DNA of 14,394 nucleotides from CAZGLR01 sp964526635. Lineage in GTDB: Bacteria > Zixibacteria > MSB-5A5 > GN15 > JAAZOE01. The stretch lies in contig CAZGLR010000087.1 in assembly GCA_964526635.1 (NCBI GenBank), positions 1 to 14,394 on the forward strand, given 5' to 3'. The first letter of the stretch is position 1. Each line of letters begins with the position of its first letter. Of the stretch, positions 6,899 through 12,553 are shown one piece after another. The translations under genes were made by a program, and so were the position numbers. The notes under the pieces are model-generated. The model searched no databases. It saw only the letters and a program-made list of their open reading frames with translations, and was not told the DNA's origin.

Positions 6899-7705
6899 CT
6901 AATTTGAAAATGGAATGCCAAACATAAATACATATATGTAAACGTACATATATGCATTCCAAAGCGCATGAGTCGCATAAAGATGATAAAACGACTTAGT
7001 CGCGATGTACACTCTGCACCAGATATAGCCCAAAATCGATACTACCAGGAATCCCCAAAGATTTGATAGATACTGCCCATGCGGTGCCGCAAACAGCAGA
7101 ACGGTCATCCAGACTGCGTAACGACGGCCAAATCTCTTCCATAGAGCCGGAAACACTATGGTGAACAGCACAAGCGATTCTAACAGCGGAGCATGAATGA
7201 GACTATTAAAAAGACTTTCAGAACCAATGATGATTGAACGAAACAATTCGCCATTAGTAACAGCGTCGTCAAATATTGATGCAATATCACTGCGGATTCC
7301 GACAAGTCCATCACCCAAAAATTTGCTTGGCAAGGTGTCTATCGATAACTCATGGATCGAATCCGGCTCATAGTGATTAAGCGTTATTCTCACTGCGATG
7401 AAAATTCCATAAACCACAATAAAGGGCAACGAAAGCAGTATAAGTGATCGCCAGTACCGAGTCAGGCCCGTCGTGTTAAAACCAAATGGGTTGGCTATTG
7501 GCGCAACTCTATTTTCGCTGTATCTAAAATAAACTACACCAATGGCCATAAATAAAGGAAGAGGAAAACTCATTACAAATGGCGGTACAAAAAGAAAGAA
7601 AATATAAATGACGATCGATGATTTTAGCTCAAACGGTGGCTCAAACGTCGGGCGGCCGATCAGGCTGCAATAGGTGGGCCTAATTGTTGCTTGCTGCGCT
7701 TTCAT
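6899..7705 (-). CDS. CPBP-family intramembrane protease-like protein, locus 1 copy
   Basis: 268 residues with about six to seven hydrophobic helices. CPBP (CAAX protease and bacteriocin-processing) motifs are partly present: motif 2 FAAPH (Phe205, His209) and motif 3 HALWN (His246, Asn250). Motif 1, normally EExxxR, reads ESLVLF (Glu176, Ser177, Phe181), so the second Glu and the Arg are lost. The protein at 12554-13312 shares these same changes and the KS(F/I)YH....HxLWN segment, so the two are paralogues. It may be an altered protease or a non-catalytic membrane protein. It is the last gene of the locus 1 row, 12 bases after the 83-residue protein gene. No clear Shine-Dalgarno, so the start could be internal. 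Ends in TAG. Confidence 0.8.
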   Translation of the reverse strand: MKAQQATIRPTYCSLIGRPTFEPPFELKSSIVIYIFFLFVPPFVMSFPLPLFMAIGVVYFRYSENRVAPIANPFGFNTTGLTRYWRSLILLSLPFIVVYGIFIAVRITLNHYEPDSIHELSIDTLPSKFLGDGLVGIRSDIASIFDDAVTNGELFRSIIIGSESLFNSLIHAPLLESLVLFTIVFPALWKRFGRRYAVWMTVLLFAAPHGQYLSNLWGFLVVSILGYIWCRVYIATKSFYHLYATHALWNAYMYVYIYVFMFGIPFSN

Positions 7706-7717
7706 TTTAGTCGAAAA

Positions 7718-7969
7718 TTAACAGATGGAAGCTCTCATGATCCATCTCACGGCACTTACTGCGAGCCCGATCATGAGAATGCTGTGGGCGATTCGCAGCA
7801 AAGTATTTCCGCGCGGAAAATATTCTCCCGATTGAAACCAAACCGGCGTAAAAATCCCCCACCTGCCCGATGGCGGATCACCAGTGCGGTAAAACTGCGC
7901 CCAGAGAGTCAGGACAATAAAAGGAATAACTGTACATATCCCGAGTATCAGCAAGAGAGTATCAGTCAT
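7718..7969 (-). CDS. Small two-helix membrane protein (83 residues)
   Basis: Two hydrophobic segments (about residues 3-23 and 58-76) flank a polar loop rich in Trp, Phe and Pro (FYRTGDPPSGRWGIFTPVWF). The product ends IMRASIC. I prefer the ATG at 7969, which has AAGGA seven bases before it. An in-frame ATG at 7984 overlaps the stop of the gene upstream (TGATG) and would add five residues. Twelve bases separate its stop from the CPBP gene, so it is part of the same transcript. Family not recognised. Confidence 0.75.
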   Translation of the reverse strand: MTDTLLLILGICTVIPFIVLTLWAQFYRTGDPPSGRWGIFTPVWFQSGEYFPRGNTLLRIAHSILMIGLAVSAVRWIMRASIC

Positions 7970-7983
7970 CGCACTGTCCTTCA

Positions 7984-8190
7984 TCAATGATTGCGCGGGG
8001 TAAGTCGCGAACGGAGTAACCAATTTACTCCCAGCCAGACCGCGCCGCCGACGAGACCGATAGCCAGAGCGCAGAGCACAGCCATGCCAAATGGCTGCTC
8101 ATAGATGCGGAACATGATGACCGGGAGGATAATCAGTGCCAAAAAAAGGCTATCTATCATACTCACAATTATGCCGCGTGATTTTTCCAC
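7984..8190 (-). CDS. Small two-helix membrane protein (68 residues), tandem paralogue A
   Basis: Starts with GTG; AAGGGGA lies six bases upstream. Two helices: about residues 11-27 (MIDSLFLALIILPVIMF) and 35-57. The second half, GMAVLCALAIGLVGGAVWLGVNWLLR, matches the gene just upstream (8202-8402: GMIIFYALAIGL.VGLVALFIRWMIRDWL), so the pair arose by tandem duplication. Its Shine-Dalgarno starts at the stop codon of that neighbour (11-base gap), suggesting coupled translation. Function unknown. Confidence 0.8.
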   Translation of the reverse strand: MEKSRGIIVSMIDSLFLALIILPVIMFRIYEQPFGMAVLCALAIGLVGGAVWLGVNWLLRSRLTPRNH

Positions 8191-8201
8191 GAAAATTCCC
8201 C

Positions 8202-8402
8202 TTATTTTAATTCCAGCCAGTCGCGGATCATCCAGCGGATAAACAGCGCCACCAGGCCGACACTCAGACCGATGGCCAGAGCATAGAAAATGATCATGCC
8301 CCAGGATTTTTCAGGAACATTGAATAGCAGGACAAGCGCACCTGTTACCATGATCATGGTGATCAGCCCGGTGATCTCAGATAGTTTCATGCCCTGTTTC
8401 AT
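8202..8402 (-). CDS. Small two-helix membrane protein (66 residues), tandem paralogue B
   Basis: ATG with GAAGAGA upstream. Two helices (about residues 8-27 and 34-57) are joined by a short VPEKSWGM loop, ending with a charged RWMIRDWLELK. It is a paralogue of the 68-residue protein that follows it and resembles, more weakly, the 64-residue protein at 12272-12466 (ITG(L/I) start and similar length). It lies 55 bases after the 146-residue protein gene. Function unknown. Confidence 0.8.
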   Translation of the reverse strand: MKQGMKLSEITGLITMIMVTGALVLLFNVPEKSWGMIIFYALAIGLSVGLVALFIRWMIRDWLELK

Positions 8403-8457
8403 AGTTTATTCTCTTCAGGCGTTGTTTTATGACCGTCTGTCTCGTTTTCCGGGGTAC

Positions 8458-8898
8458 TCAATACATGATACACAAATTGTAAGAACAAAAAACGGTCGTG
8501 ACAATAAGGACAATTGCGATGTGAAAGCCGATGTCATTACCGGCACTCCCGGTATCACTACGACATAGACCCGATATAAGCATAAATTCAGCGATGCCAA
8601 TACCAATCAGAAGCGCTATCCACCATTTGAATTTTGGTCGAGTTGATTGCGATTTATCCCTGAGAATTTTTGTTTTTCTTTTATCAATATACTGAGTCGC
8701 TTTGTGAAAAAAGGCAAGAATATAATACACGAATAAACCCGCTATCGCAGAAAATAAGATGATGAATCTCAACGGCTCAGGTTCGCCATCCATGCTCGAA
8801 TTAGATTGACTAACTATAAAGATAAATATTGAAAAAATAAATGCGATTCCCAGAGCGGCTTTCCAATTGAATTTACGGTCAATGGATTTCTCGGACAT
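8458..8898 (-). CDS. Four-helix membrane protein built from two similar halves (146 residues)
   Basis: Four hydrophobic helices (about 13-32, 43-64, 91-110, 124-142). The halves look like a repeat: KFNWKAALGIAFIFS..., an extracytoplasmic Asp/Gly/Ser-rich loop and a second helix ending FVYY; then KFKWWIALLIGIGI..., a similar loop and a second helix ending CSYN. A basic stretch (KATQYIDKRKTKILRDKSQSTR) joins them, probably on the cytoplasmic side. GGGGAG lies six bases before the ATG. The gene is AT-richer than its neighbours on both sides. It follows the broken sigma54 activator by 74 bases. Function unknown. Confidence 0.75.
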   Translation of the reverse strand: MSEKSIDRKFNWKAALGIAFIFSIFIFIVSQSNSSMDGEPEPLRFIILFSAIAGLFVYYILAFFHKATQYIDKRKTKILRDKSQSTRPKFKWWIALLIGIGIAEFMLISGLCRSDTGSAGNDIGFHIAIVLIVTTVFCSYNLCIMY

Positions 8899-8972
8899 AC
8901 ATTACTCCCCAATTATGCATTTAATTAGTTGAAGAATTATCACCTGCGAGGGGGAGGCAGGCGGTACATCTC

Positions 8973-10268
8973 TTACCCCTGCAAACCTATCTTTTGCAGG
9001 CGGTAGCGGACCGCGCCCTCGGTCATATTAAGGCGGCGCGCGATCTCGCTGCGGTTGCCGGCGCAGTCGTTGATCATTTGCAGCAGGACGTCACGTTCTT
9101 TCGGGCGGCCGTTACGGGCAAACCCGATAATGCGCGCGACATCGCTTTTGGCCATCGCTGCCAGGCGATTGATCTCCGTCTCCAGTTCGCGAACATTGCC
9201 CGGCCATGACCGTGATGCAAAGATGTCGGCGAGGGTCTTGCTATCGGTCGTTGTGGCATTGACTTTGTGAGTTGCGAGGAAATGCTTTGTCAATGGCTCA
9301 ATGTCGCCATTGCGGTCGGTCAGTTTCGGAAGGCGCATGTCGATGTGGCGAATGCGATGATATAAATCGGCCCGGAATTTGTTCTCAGTGACCATGGCTA
9401 CCAGGTCGCGATTAGTCGCTGATATCAACCGAAAATTGACCGGTACTTCGGTGTTCGAGCCCAGCGGACGGACGACCCTGCGCTCGAGAACATCGAGCAG
9501 TTTGGTTTGGATTGTTGGCGGGGCCTCGCCGATTTCGTTGAGATAGAAGGTGCCGTCGCGTGCGGCCTCGATCAAACCCTTACGGTCGGAATCGGCGCCG
9601 GTGAAAGCGCCCTTGCAGCAACCAAACAGCTCGGCTTCAAGTATACTTTCGGGGATAGCCGCGATATTGACAATTACAAACGCGCCATTTGCGCCCGAGT
9701 ACCAGTGGATATAGCGGGCCATGAGGTCCTTGCCGGTTCCGGTCGGACCAGTGAGAAGCACCGGCATTTGGGTCGGGGCGATATAGGCAACCTGCTCGAT
9801 GAGCTTGAGCATGACCGGATCACGGGTGATGATCTTCGGCTCGGCGTCGGAATCATCTTCGGCATGAGCGGGACGGATCGGTTGCGAAATCTCGCGCTGG
9901 ATCTTGTTGAGGTAATGCTCGACCTTCTCGGACTGAAAATATTCGCGGGCCAGATGCAGCATGGCGTTCTTTTCGCCGTTGGCAAACGCGCCGGAGGTGG
10001 CTGCGATGTAACGCCCAGCCGCCAGATGGTACCGTGACCCGATCATATTATGCATCTCGATAGCTTTTTCGAAATGCGGGCGGGCATCTTCGAAATTGCC
10101 AGCGATGGCAGCCAGTTGGCCCATGATGCGATAGCATTCGGCGATCTCGATCCGTTCGTTGAGCTTGGTGGCGACGGTCAGGGCTTCATCGACAGTCTTT
10201 GTGGCGAGTTTGTGTTTTCTGAGCCCGAGGTAGGCGTCGGCCATGTGGCGTTTTATCTGCGAGATCAA
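8973..10268 (-). CDS. C-terminal fragment: AAA+ sigma54-interaction domain with Fis-type HTH
   Basis: The part downstream of the amber codon. Numbering from the TTG at 10268 (431 residues): last TPR repeats to about 120; Walker A GPTGTGK (174-180); FGCCKGAFTGA (215-225), the GAFTGA loop that contacts sigma54; Walker B as TFYLNE (Asn244 in place of Asp, Glu245 kept); sensor I region ISATNRD; arginine-finger region FRADLYHRI; WPGNVREL; and the DNA-recognition helices NRSEIARRLNMTEGAVRYRLQKIGL. There is no convincing ribosome site at the TTG or at the in-frame ATG at 10244, so independent translation is doubtful. If made, it would lack most of the sensory TPR part. Confidence 0.75.
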   Translation of the reverse strand: MISQIKRHMADAYLGLRKHKLATKTVDEALTVATKLNERIEIAECYRIMGQLAAIAGNFEDARPHFEKAIEMHNMIGSRYHLAAGRYIAATSGAFANGEKNAMLHLAREYFQSEKVEHYLNKIQREISQPIRPAHAEDDSDAEPKIITRDPVMLKLIEQVAYIAPTQMPVLLTGPTGTGKDLMARYIHWYSGANGAFVIVNIAAIPESILEAELFGCCKGAFTGADSDRKGLIEAARDGTFYLNEIGEAPPTIQTKLLDVLERRVVRPLGSNTEVPVNFRLISATNRDLVAMVTENKFRADLYHRIRHIDMRLPKLTDRNGDIEPLTKHFLATHKVNATTTDSKTLADIFASRSWPGNVRELETEINRLAAMAKSDVARIIGFARNGRPKERDVLLQMINDCAGNRSEIARRLNMTEGAVRYRLQKIGLQG

Positions 10269-10331
10269 AAACGATTCCGGGGCGATATCGAGACCGATTT
10301 TGAGACCTTTGTTGAGCTCGGCCAGGGCTGC

Positions 10332-11096
10332 CTAGTGGCTGCCCTGCAGGTTCAGAATCCAGCCGTAGTACTCGTGGTAGATAGCTTTTTGCCGTTTATA
10401 GTCATCGAGATATGGCTTGGCTTTTTCGAGCTGCGTGATAGCCTTGGGGTAGTCGGCGAGCATGGCATAGGGCGCCGCCGACATGAGGTAGAAGTTCGCC
10501 TGATAAGCCATATTACAATCAGCGACAAAATGCTCAATTTCTTGATATTCATATATGGAATGACATATTTTGCCAAGCAAGAATTCATTTAAAGCAATAT
10601 TCCCCAATACAATCGAAAGTTGAGATTTGTTTTCAGAGCCTAATAAAGAACGACATCGATATAAATACTGCAAAGAATTAGCATAATTACCATGGTGATT
10701 TTCAAGATATGCTAATCGATTTAAAGACTTCGCTTGGCCGTATATATTTTTGACTCGTTTGAAGCTCGCGTATGCTTCAATAAGCGATTCTTTAGCTTCT
10801 AAAAATTCTCCTAAATGAGCCTGATAGTATCCCATGTAGTATTTGGCAAATGCGAATTTAACATGCTCGGCACTATGTCGATAATAGTCTATTGCTAAAC
10901 TCAGTTTGGAAAACACATCATAATTGCCAAGGCCAATGTGTGCAGAAGCAAATAACAGGTTTAAATGAGCTCCTTCCTTTGGTGTTGGCTTCAAACTTGA
11001 ATCTAGCTTTATAAGCCTTAATACATCCTCATAGTTACCAGCGAGTAAATGGCCTTCGGCGATTCTAAGTATTTCTTTTAAATCAGAGGGCGTCAT
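10332..11096 (-). CDS. N-terminal fragment: TPR sensory region
   Basis: 254 residues, all alpha-helical, with TPR-like pairs such as KYYMGYYQAHLGEFLEAKESLIEAY, LNRLAYLENHHGNYANSLQYLYRC and APYAMLADYPKAITQLEKAKPYLDDY. TPR arrays of this sort bind peptides or partner proteins and here would control the AAA+ domain. The ATG overlaps the stop of the upstream secreted-protein gene (ATGA at 11093-11096), so the two are translationally coupled. The first about 200 codons (10500-11096) are AT-rich, unlike the rest of the gene. Confidence 0.8.
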   Translation of the reverse strand: MTPSDLKEILRIAEGHLLAGNYEDVLRLIKLDSSLKPTPKEGAHLNLLFASAHIGLGNYDVFSKLSLAIDYYRHSAEHVKFAFAKYYMGYYQAHLGEFLEAKESLIEAYASFKRVKNIYGQAKSLNRLAYLENHHGNYANSLQYLYRCRSLLGSENKSQLSIVLGNIALNEFLLGKICHSIYEYQEIEHFVADCNMAYQANFYLMSAAPYAMLADYPKAITQLEKAKPYLDDYKRQKAIYHEYYGWILNLQGSH

Positions 11097-11410
11097 TTGT
11101 TTTTACCCACAATGAATTCGTATGCATCAAAGATGTTGTCAATGATTTGCAGAAAACATCTAGTAAGTGTCGATGGCGTATTCAGAGCGTTGATTGCATC
11201 ACCATTTTGGTGTGTATTTGGGGGATTCGACTGTTCTGGATTCGGGTTATCCTGGGATTGTAACTCACCCCAAGGGTTTTCGTCGCCGACGGGGTTTGAT
11301 GGCTCCAGCTGGTCCTTGTCTCGCCAGTCGATTCTATCAGCCACCGCGGCCGATGGGAAAATGCTCAGCATAAACACCGTGAGCATGCACATGATGATCA
11401 GCTTTTTCAT
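11093..11410 (-). CDS. Small secreted protein coupled to the TPR regulator (105 residues)
   Basis: Signal peptide MKKLIIMCMLTVFMLSIFPSAAVA, then DRIDW (cleavage about residue 24). The mature part is about 80 residues: a Pro/Asn/Gln-rich, acidic, likely disordered stretch (about 35-70), then an amphipathic C-terminal helix (TRCFLQIIDNIFDAYEFIVGKNK) with one Cys. GAGAGGATGATC precedes the ATG. The stop overlaps the start of the TPR regulator gene (ATGA). A secreted small protein directly coupled to a TPR regulator suggests a pro-peptide or a sensed partner, but this is inference. No family recognised. Confidence 0.75.
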   Translation of the reverse strand: MKKLIIMCMLTVFMLSIFPSAAVADRIDWRDKDQLEPSNPVGDENPWGELQSQDNPNPEQSNPPNTHQNGDAINALNTPSTLTRCFLQIIDNIFDAYEFIVGKNK

Positions 11411-11496
11411 TTTAGATCATCCTCTCCGGACAGCTCCCCACGCCGTCCAGAATAAAGTTTGCATTTCGTTCTTCCTGTATTCTCTGTATAGCTTGC

Positions 11497-11509
11497 TGTA
11501 ACAGTTACA
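11497..11509. promoter_or_regulatory. Palindrome TGTAAC-A-GTTACA, possible operator
   Basis: A perfect 6+6 inverted repeat with a single-base centre, 87 bases before the ATG of the secreted-protein gene at 11410. It has the size of a dimeric regulator site. On the minus strand a TATACA, which could be a -10 box, lies 11 bases further downstream, but I see no matching -35. Confidence 0.35.
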
Positions 11510-11526
11510 ATCGTTCCGCATTGGCT

Positions 11527-11556
11527 GGAACCCACGGCAAGCCGTGGGCCACCCGG
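11527..11556 (-). repeat. Hairpin repeat, copy A
   Basis: Read on the minus strand it is CCGGGTGGCCCACGG, CTTG, CCGTGGGTTCC, with a perfect palindromic core (CCCACGGC / GCCGTGGG at 11531-11548). It shares GGTGGCCC before and GGGTTCC after the stem with copies at 11848-11883 and, more weakly, 12204-12240, while the stem letters differ. It lies in the 5' leader of locus 1. Confidence 0.65.
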
Positions 11557-11711
11557 CCTTATCGGTTGCCTCCGTATGCGCCAAGGCCATCGATATTCAA
11601 AACCGATAGTATACTTGTATAGCCAGAAGCAGATTCTCGTTGTCTCTGATATAAACGCAGTGTACTTTTTGCGAAGGGTCAGATAGACCCCATTGCCTCT
11701 CATCTACTATA

Positions 11712-11741
11712 AGAATAACAAATTTACTCATCTTTTGTCAA
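11712..11741 (-). promoter_or_regulatory. Sigma70-type promoter of locus 1
   Basis: On the minus strand, consensus TTGACA (11736-11741), 18 bases, TATTCT (11712-11717), with an AT-rich run just upstream. It predicts a leader of about 295 bases before the ATG at 11410 that contains hairpin repeat copy A and the TGTAAC palindrome. The spacer also contains TAAATTTG, a match to TAnnTTTG. Confidence 0.65.
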
Positions 11742-11783
11742 GTAAAAAATGTGAATGTGATAATTTTTTTTATAGCCGTCGGA

Positions 11784-11891
11784 AGCGGCTTCTGGGACCG
11801 CTCGTGTGAGCGTGCCATTCGGTTGTCTAAAAGTTTGCCATACAGGAGGGTGGCCCGACAATGCACAGCATTGTCGGGTTCCCGCTCACAC
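11784..11891. repeat. Nested inverted-repeat element
   Basis: Outer arms GTGTGAGCG (11804-11812) and CGCTCACAC (11883-11891), 9 bp perfect, enclose repeat copy B with its own 11-bp stem. A third small stem, AGCGG (11784-11788) with CCGCT (11798-11802), lies just outside. It looks like a small non-autonomous repeat (MITE- or REP-like). There is no reading frame in it. It sits between the locus 1 promoter and the last gene of locus 2. Confidence 0.5.
11848..11883 (+). repeat. Hairpin repeat, copy B
   Basis: GGGTGG, then an 11-bp perfect stem CCCGACAATGC (11854-11864) and GCATTGTCGGG (11868-11878) with loop ACA, then TTCCC. It shares stem letters CCCGACAA and flanks with copy C and the flanks only with copy A. 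No T-run follows, so it is not a simple terminator. Confidence 0.7.
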
Positions 11892-11896
11892 AGTAT

Positions 11897-12181
11897 TCAA
11901 GTGCGCTCCGACCCATCCGGATGTGGGGTACTCGGCCGGCCGCTATCCTTTGAATCCCGGACGCTGGTTTTCCTCAAGATAAACGCAACTGCCAGCCCGG
12001 TTATCACACACATCGGGAAGGCGAAAATGTAGATGACATCATCCATTTCCCCGCTGAATCTGATCAGTTCGAAAGCAGACATGCCTATGGCGAAAACAAA
12101 GACCGCGGTATAGAATGCTCTCAGGTAGCGGTTCATCCCATTCCAGCTTTTGGCAGCCTCAGCAAACATTGTCATTTTCAT
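11897..12181 (-). CDS. Small two-helix membrane protein (94 residues), locus 2
   Basis: An amphipathic start (MKMTMFAEAAKSWNGMNRYLRAF) and two hydrophobic helices (about 23-41 and 49-69) joined by an acidic loop (SGEMDD). The Arg/Ser/Pro tail (RKTSVRDSKDSGRPSTPHPDGSERT) is encoded by palindrome-rich DNA, so the tail may come from repeat sequence. GAGGAGG precedes the ATG by four bases; the ATG at 12175 is an alternative. The gene is bracketed by hairpin repeats B and C in the same orientation. Function unknown. Confidence 0.65.
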   Translation of the reverse strand: MKMTMFAEAAKSWNGMNRYLRAFYTAVFVFAIGMSAFELIRFSGEMDDVIYIFAFPMCVITGLAVAFILRKTSVRDSKDSGRPSTPHPDGSERT

Positions 12182-12203
12182 ATTGCCTCCTCAGAACAGG
12201 CAA

Positions 12204-12240
12204 GGCGGCCCGACAAAGTGTAACATTGTCGAGTTCCCGC
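12204..12240 (+). repeat. Hairpin repeat, copy C
   Basis: GGCGGCC, stem CGACAA (12211-12216) and TTGTCG (12226-12231) with a partly paired interior (GT/AC), then AGTTCCCGC. It is a diverged copy of repeat B, also preceded by ACAGG. It lies in the 90-base gap between two small membrane-protein genes of locus 2. Confidence 0.6.
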
Positions 12241-12271
12241 ATTCATCACTCGACCCTGGAAAAACCTCGCT

Positions 12272-12466
12272 TTACTCAATCGGCTTCTTCTCAAATGCAC
12301 GAAGAATTAGGGAAACGATGATTGCTACAACACTTGTCACCAGGATACTGATCACTATCAAAGTCAGAAAGCTCTGATCCAGCAAATCAAAAATAAAAAG
12401 GATGGCGGTCAATGACACACCCGAAACAATTCCAGTAATCGCGCCATTTCGAACTTGCCTATCCAT
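12272..12466 (-). CDS. Small two-helix membrane protein (64 residues), locus 2
   Basis: MDRQVRNGAITGIVSG followed by two hydrophobic helices (about 8-27 and 33-56) and a charged end (RAFEKKPIE). The ATG at 12466 is chosen because AAAGGA sits six bases before it; a GTG at 12481 would add five residues and overlap that site. Its size and topology match the tandem pair of locus 1 (7984-8402), with a shared ITG(I/L) near the start, so it may belong to the same family. It follows the CPBP gene of locus 2 by 87 bases. Function unknown. Confidence 0.7.
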   Translation of the reverse strand: MDRQVRNGAITGIVSGVSLTAILFIFDLLDQSFLTLIVISILVTSVVAIIVSLILRAFEKKPIE

Positions 12467-12516
12467 TTTGCTTCCTTTCACTCATTTTAATCAATGCTAT
12501 CGTCTAAATGACCTCA

Positions 12517-12538
12517 ATAACCGAAAGCCGGCGGTTAT
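12517..12538. other. Hairpin between CPBP and 64-residue genes
   Basis: Stem ATAACCG (12517-12523) and CGGTTAT (12532-12538) with loop AAAGCCGG. It lies 16 bases after the CPBP stop on the minus strand, where it could protect or partly end the transcript. No T-run follows. Confidence 0.35.
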
Positions 12539-12553
12539 ATATTATTGGCCGGG

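Larger units (their letters stand above)
8973..11096 (-). pseudogene. TPR-containing sigma54-dependent activator interrupted by an in-frame amber codon
   Basis: Reading from 11096, one frame of 708 codons runs to the stop at 8973, with a single TAG at 10332-10334 (codon 255). Both flanks read as TPR repeats in the same frame (...GWILNLQGSH, stop, AALAELNKGLKIG...), so a CAG (Gln) to TAG change would explain it. Domains on the full frame: TPR-like helices (about 1-400), AAA+ sigma54 interaction domain (about 425-640) and a Fis-type helix-turn-helix (about 675-705). GC content jumps from about 30% to about 65% near 10500, inside the TPR part. The Walker B Asp is Asn. TAG ends several other genes here, so the code is not reassigned. 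It may be a recent pseudogene, an assembly error, or rarely read through. Confidence 0.8.

Noticed and set aside
8458..8470. C-terminal CIMY of the 146-residue protein as a CAAX box for the CPBP proteins
   Set aside because: Bacteria generally lack protein prenylation, and a four-residue match at one protein end is weak; likely coincidence.
8930..8975. Terminator after the sigma54 activator gene
   Set aside because: The 5-bp CCTGC/GCAGG stem is short and no T-run follows in the direction of transcription.
10332..10334. Amber codon as pyrrolysine or stop-codon reassignment
   Set aside because: TAG ends several intact genes in this window and no pylT/pylS-type genes or recoding structure is visible; a nonsense mutation is simpler.
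11407..11703. 98-codon minus-strand frame that begins right after the locus 1 promoter and overlaps the next start by ATGA
   Set aside because: Its middle is the translation of hairpin repeat copy A, the rest is not protein-like, there is no ribosome site and the overlap can be chance. Kept as leader, not gene.
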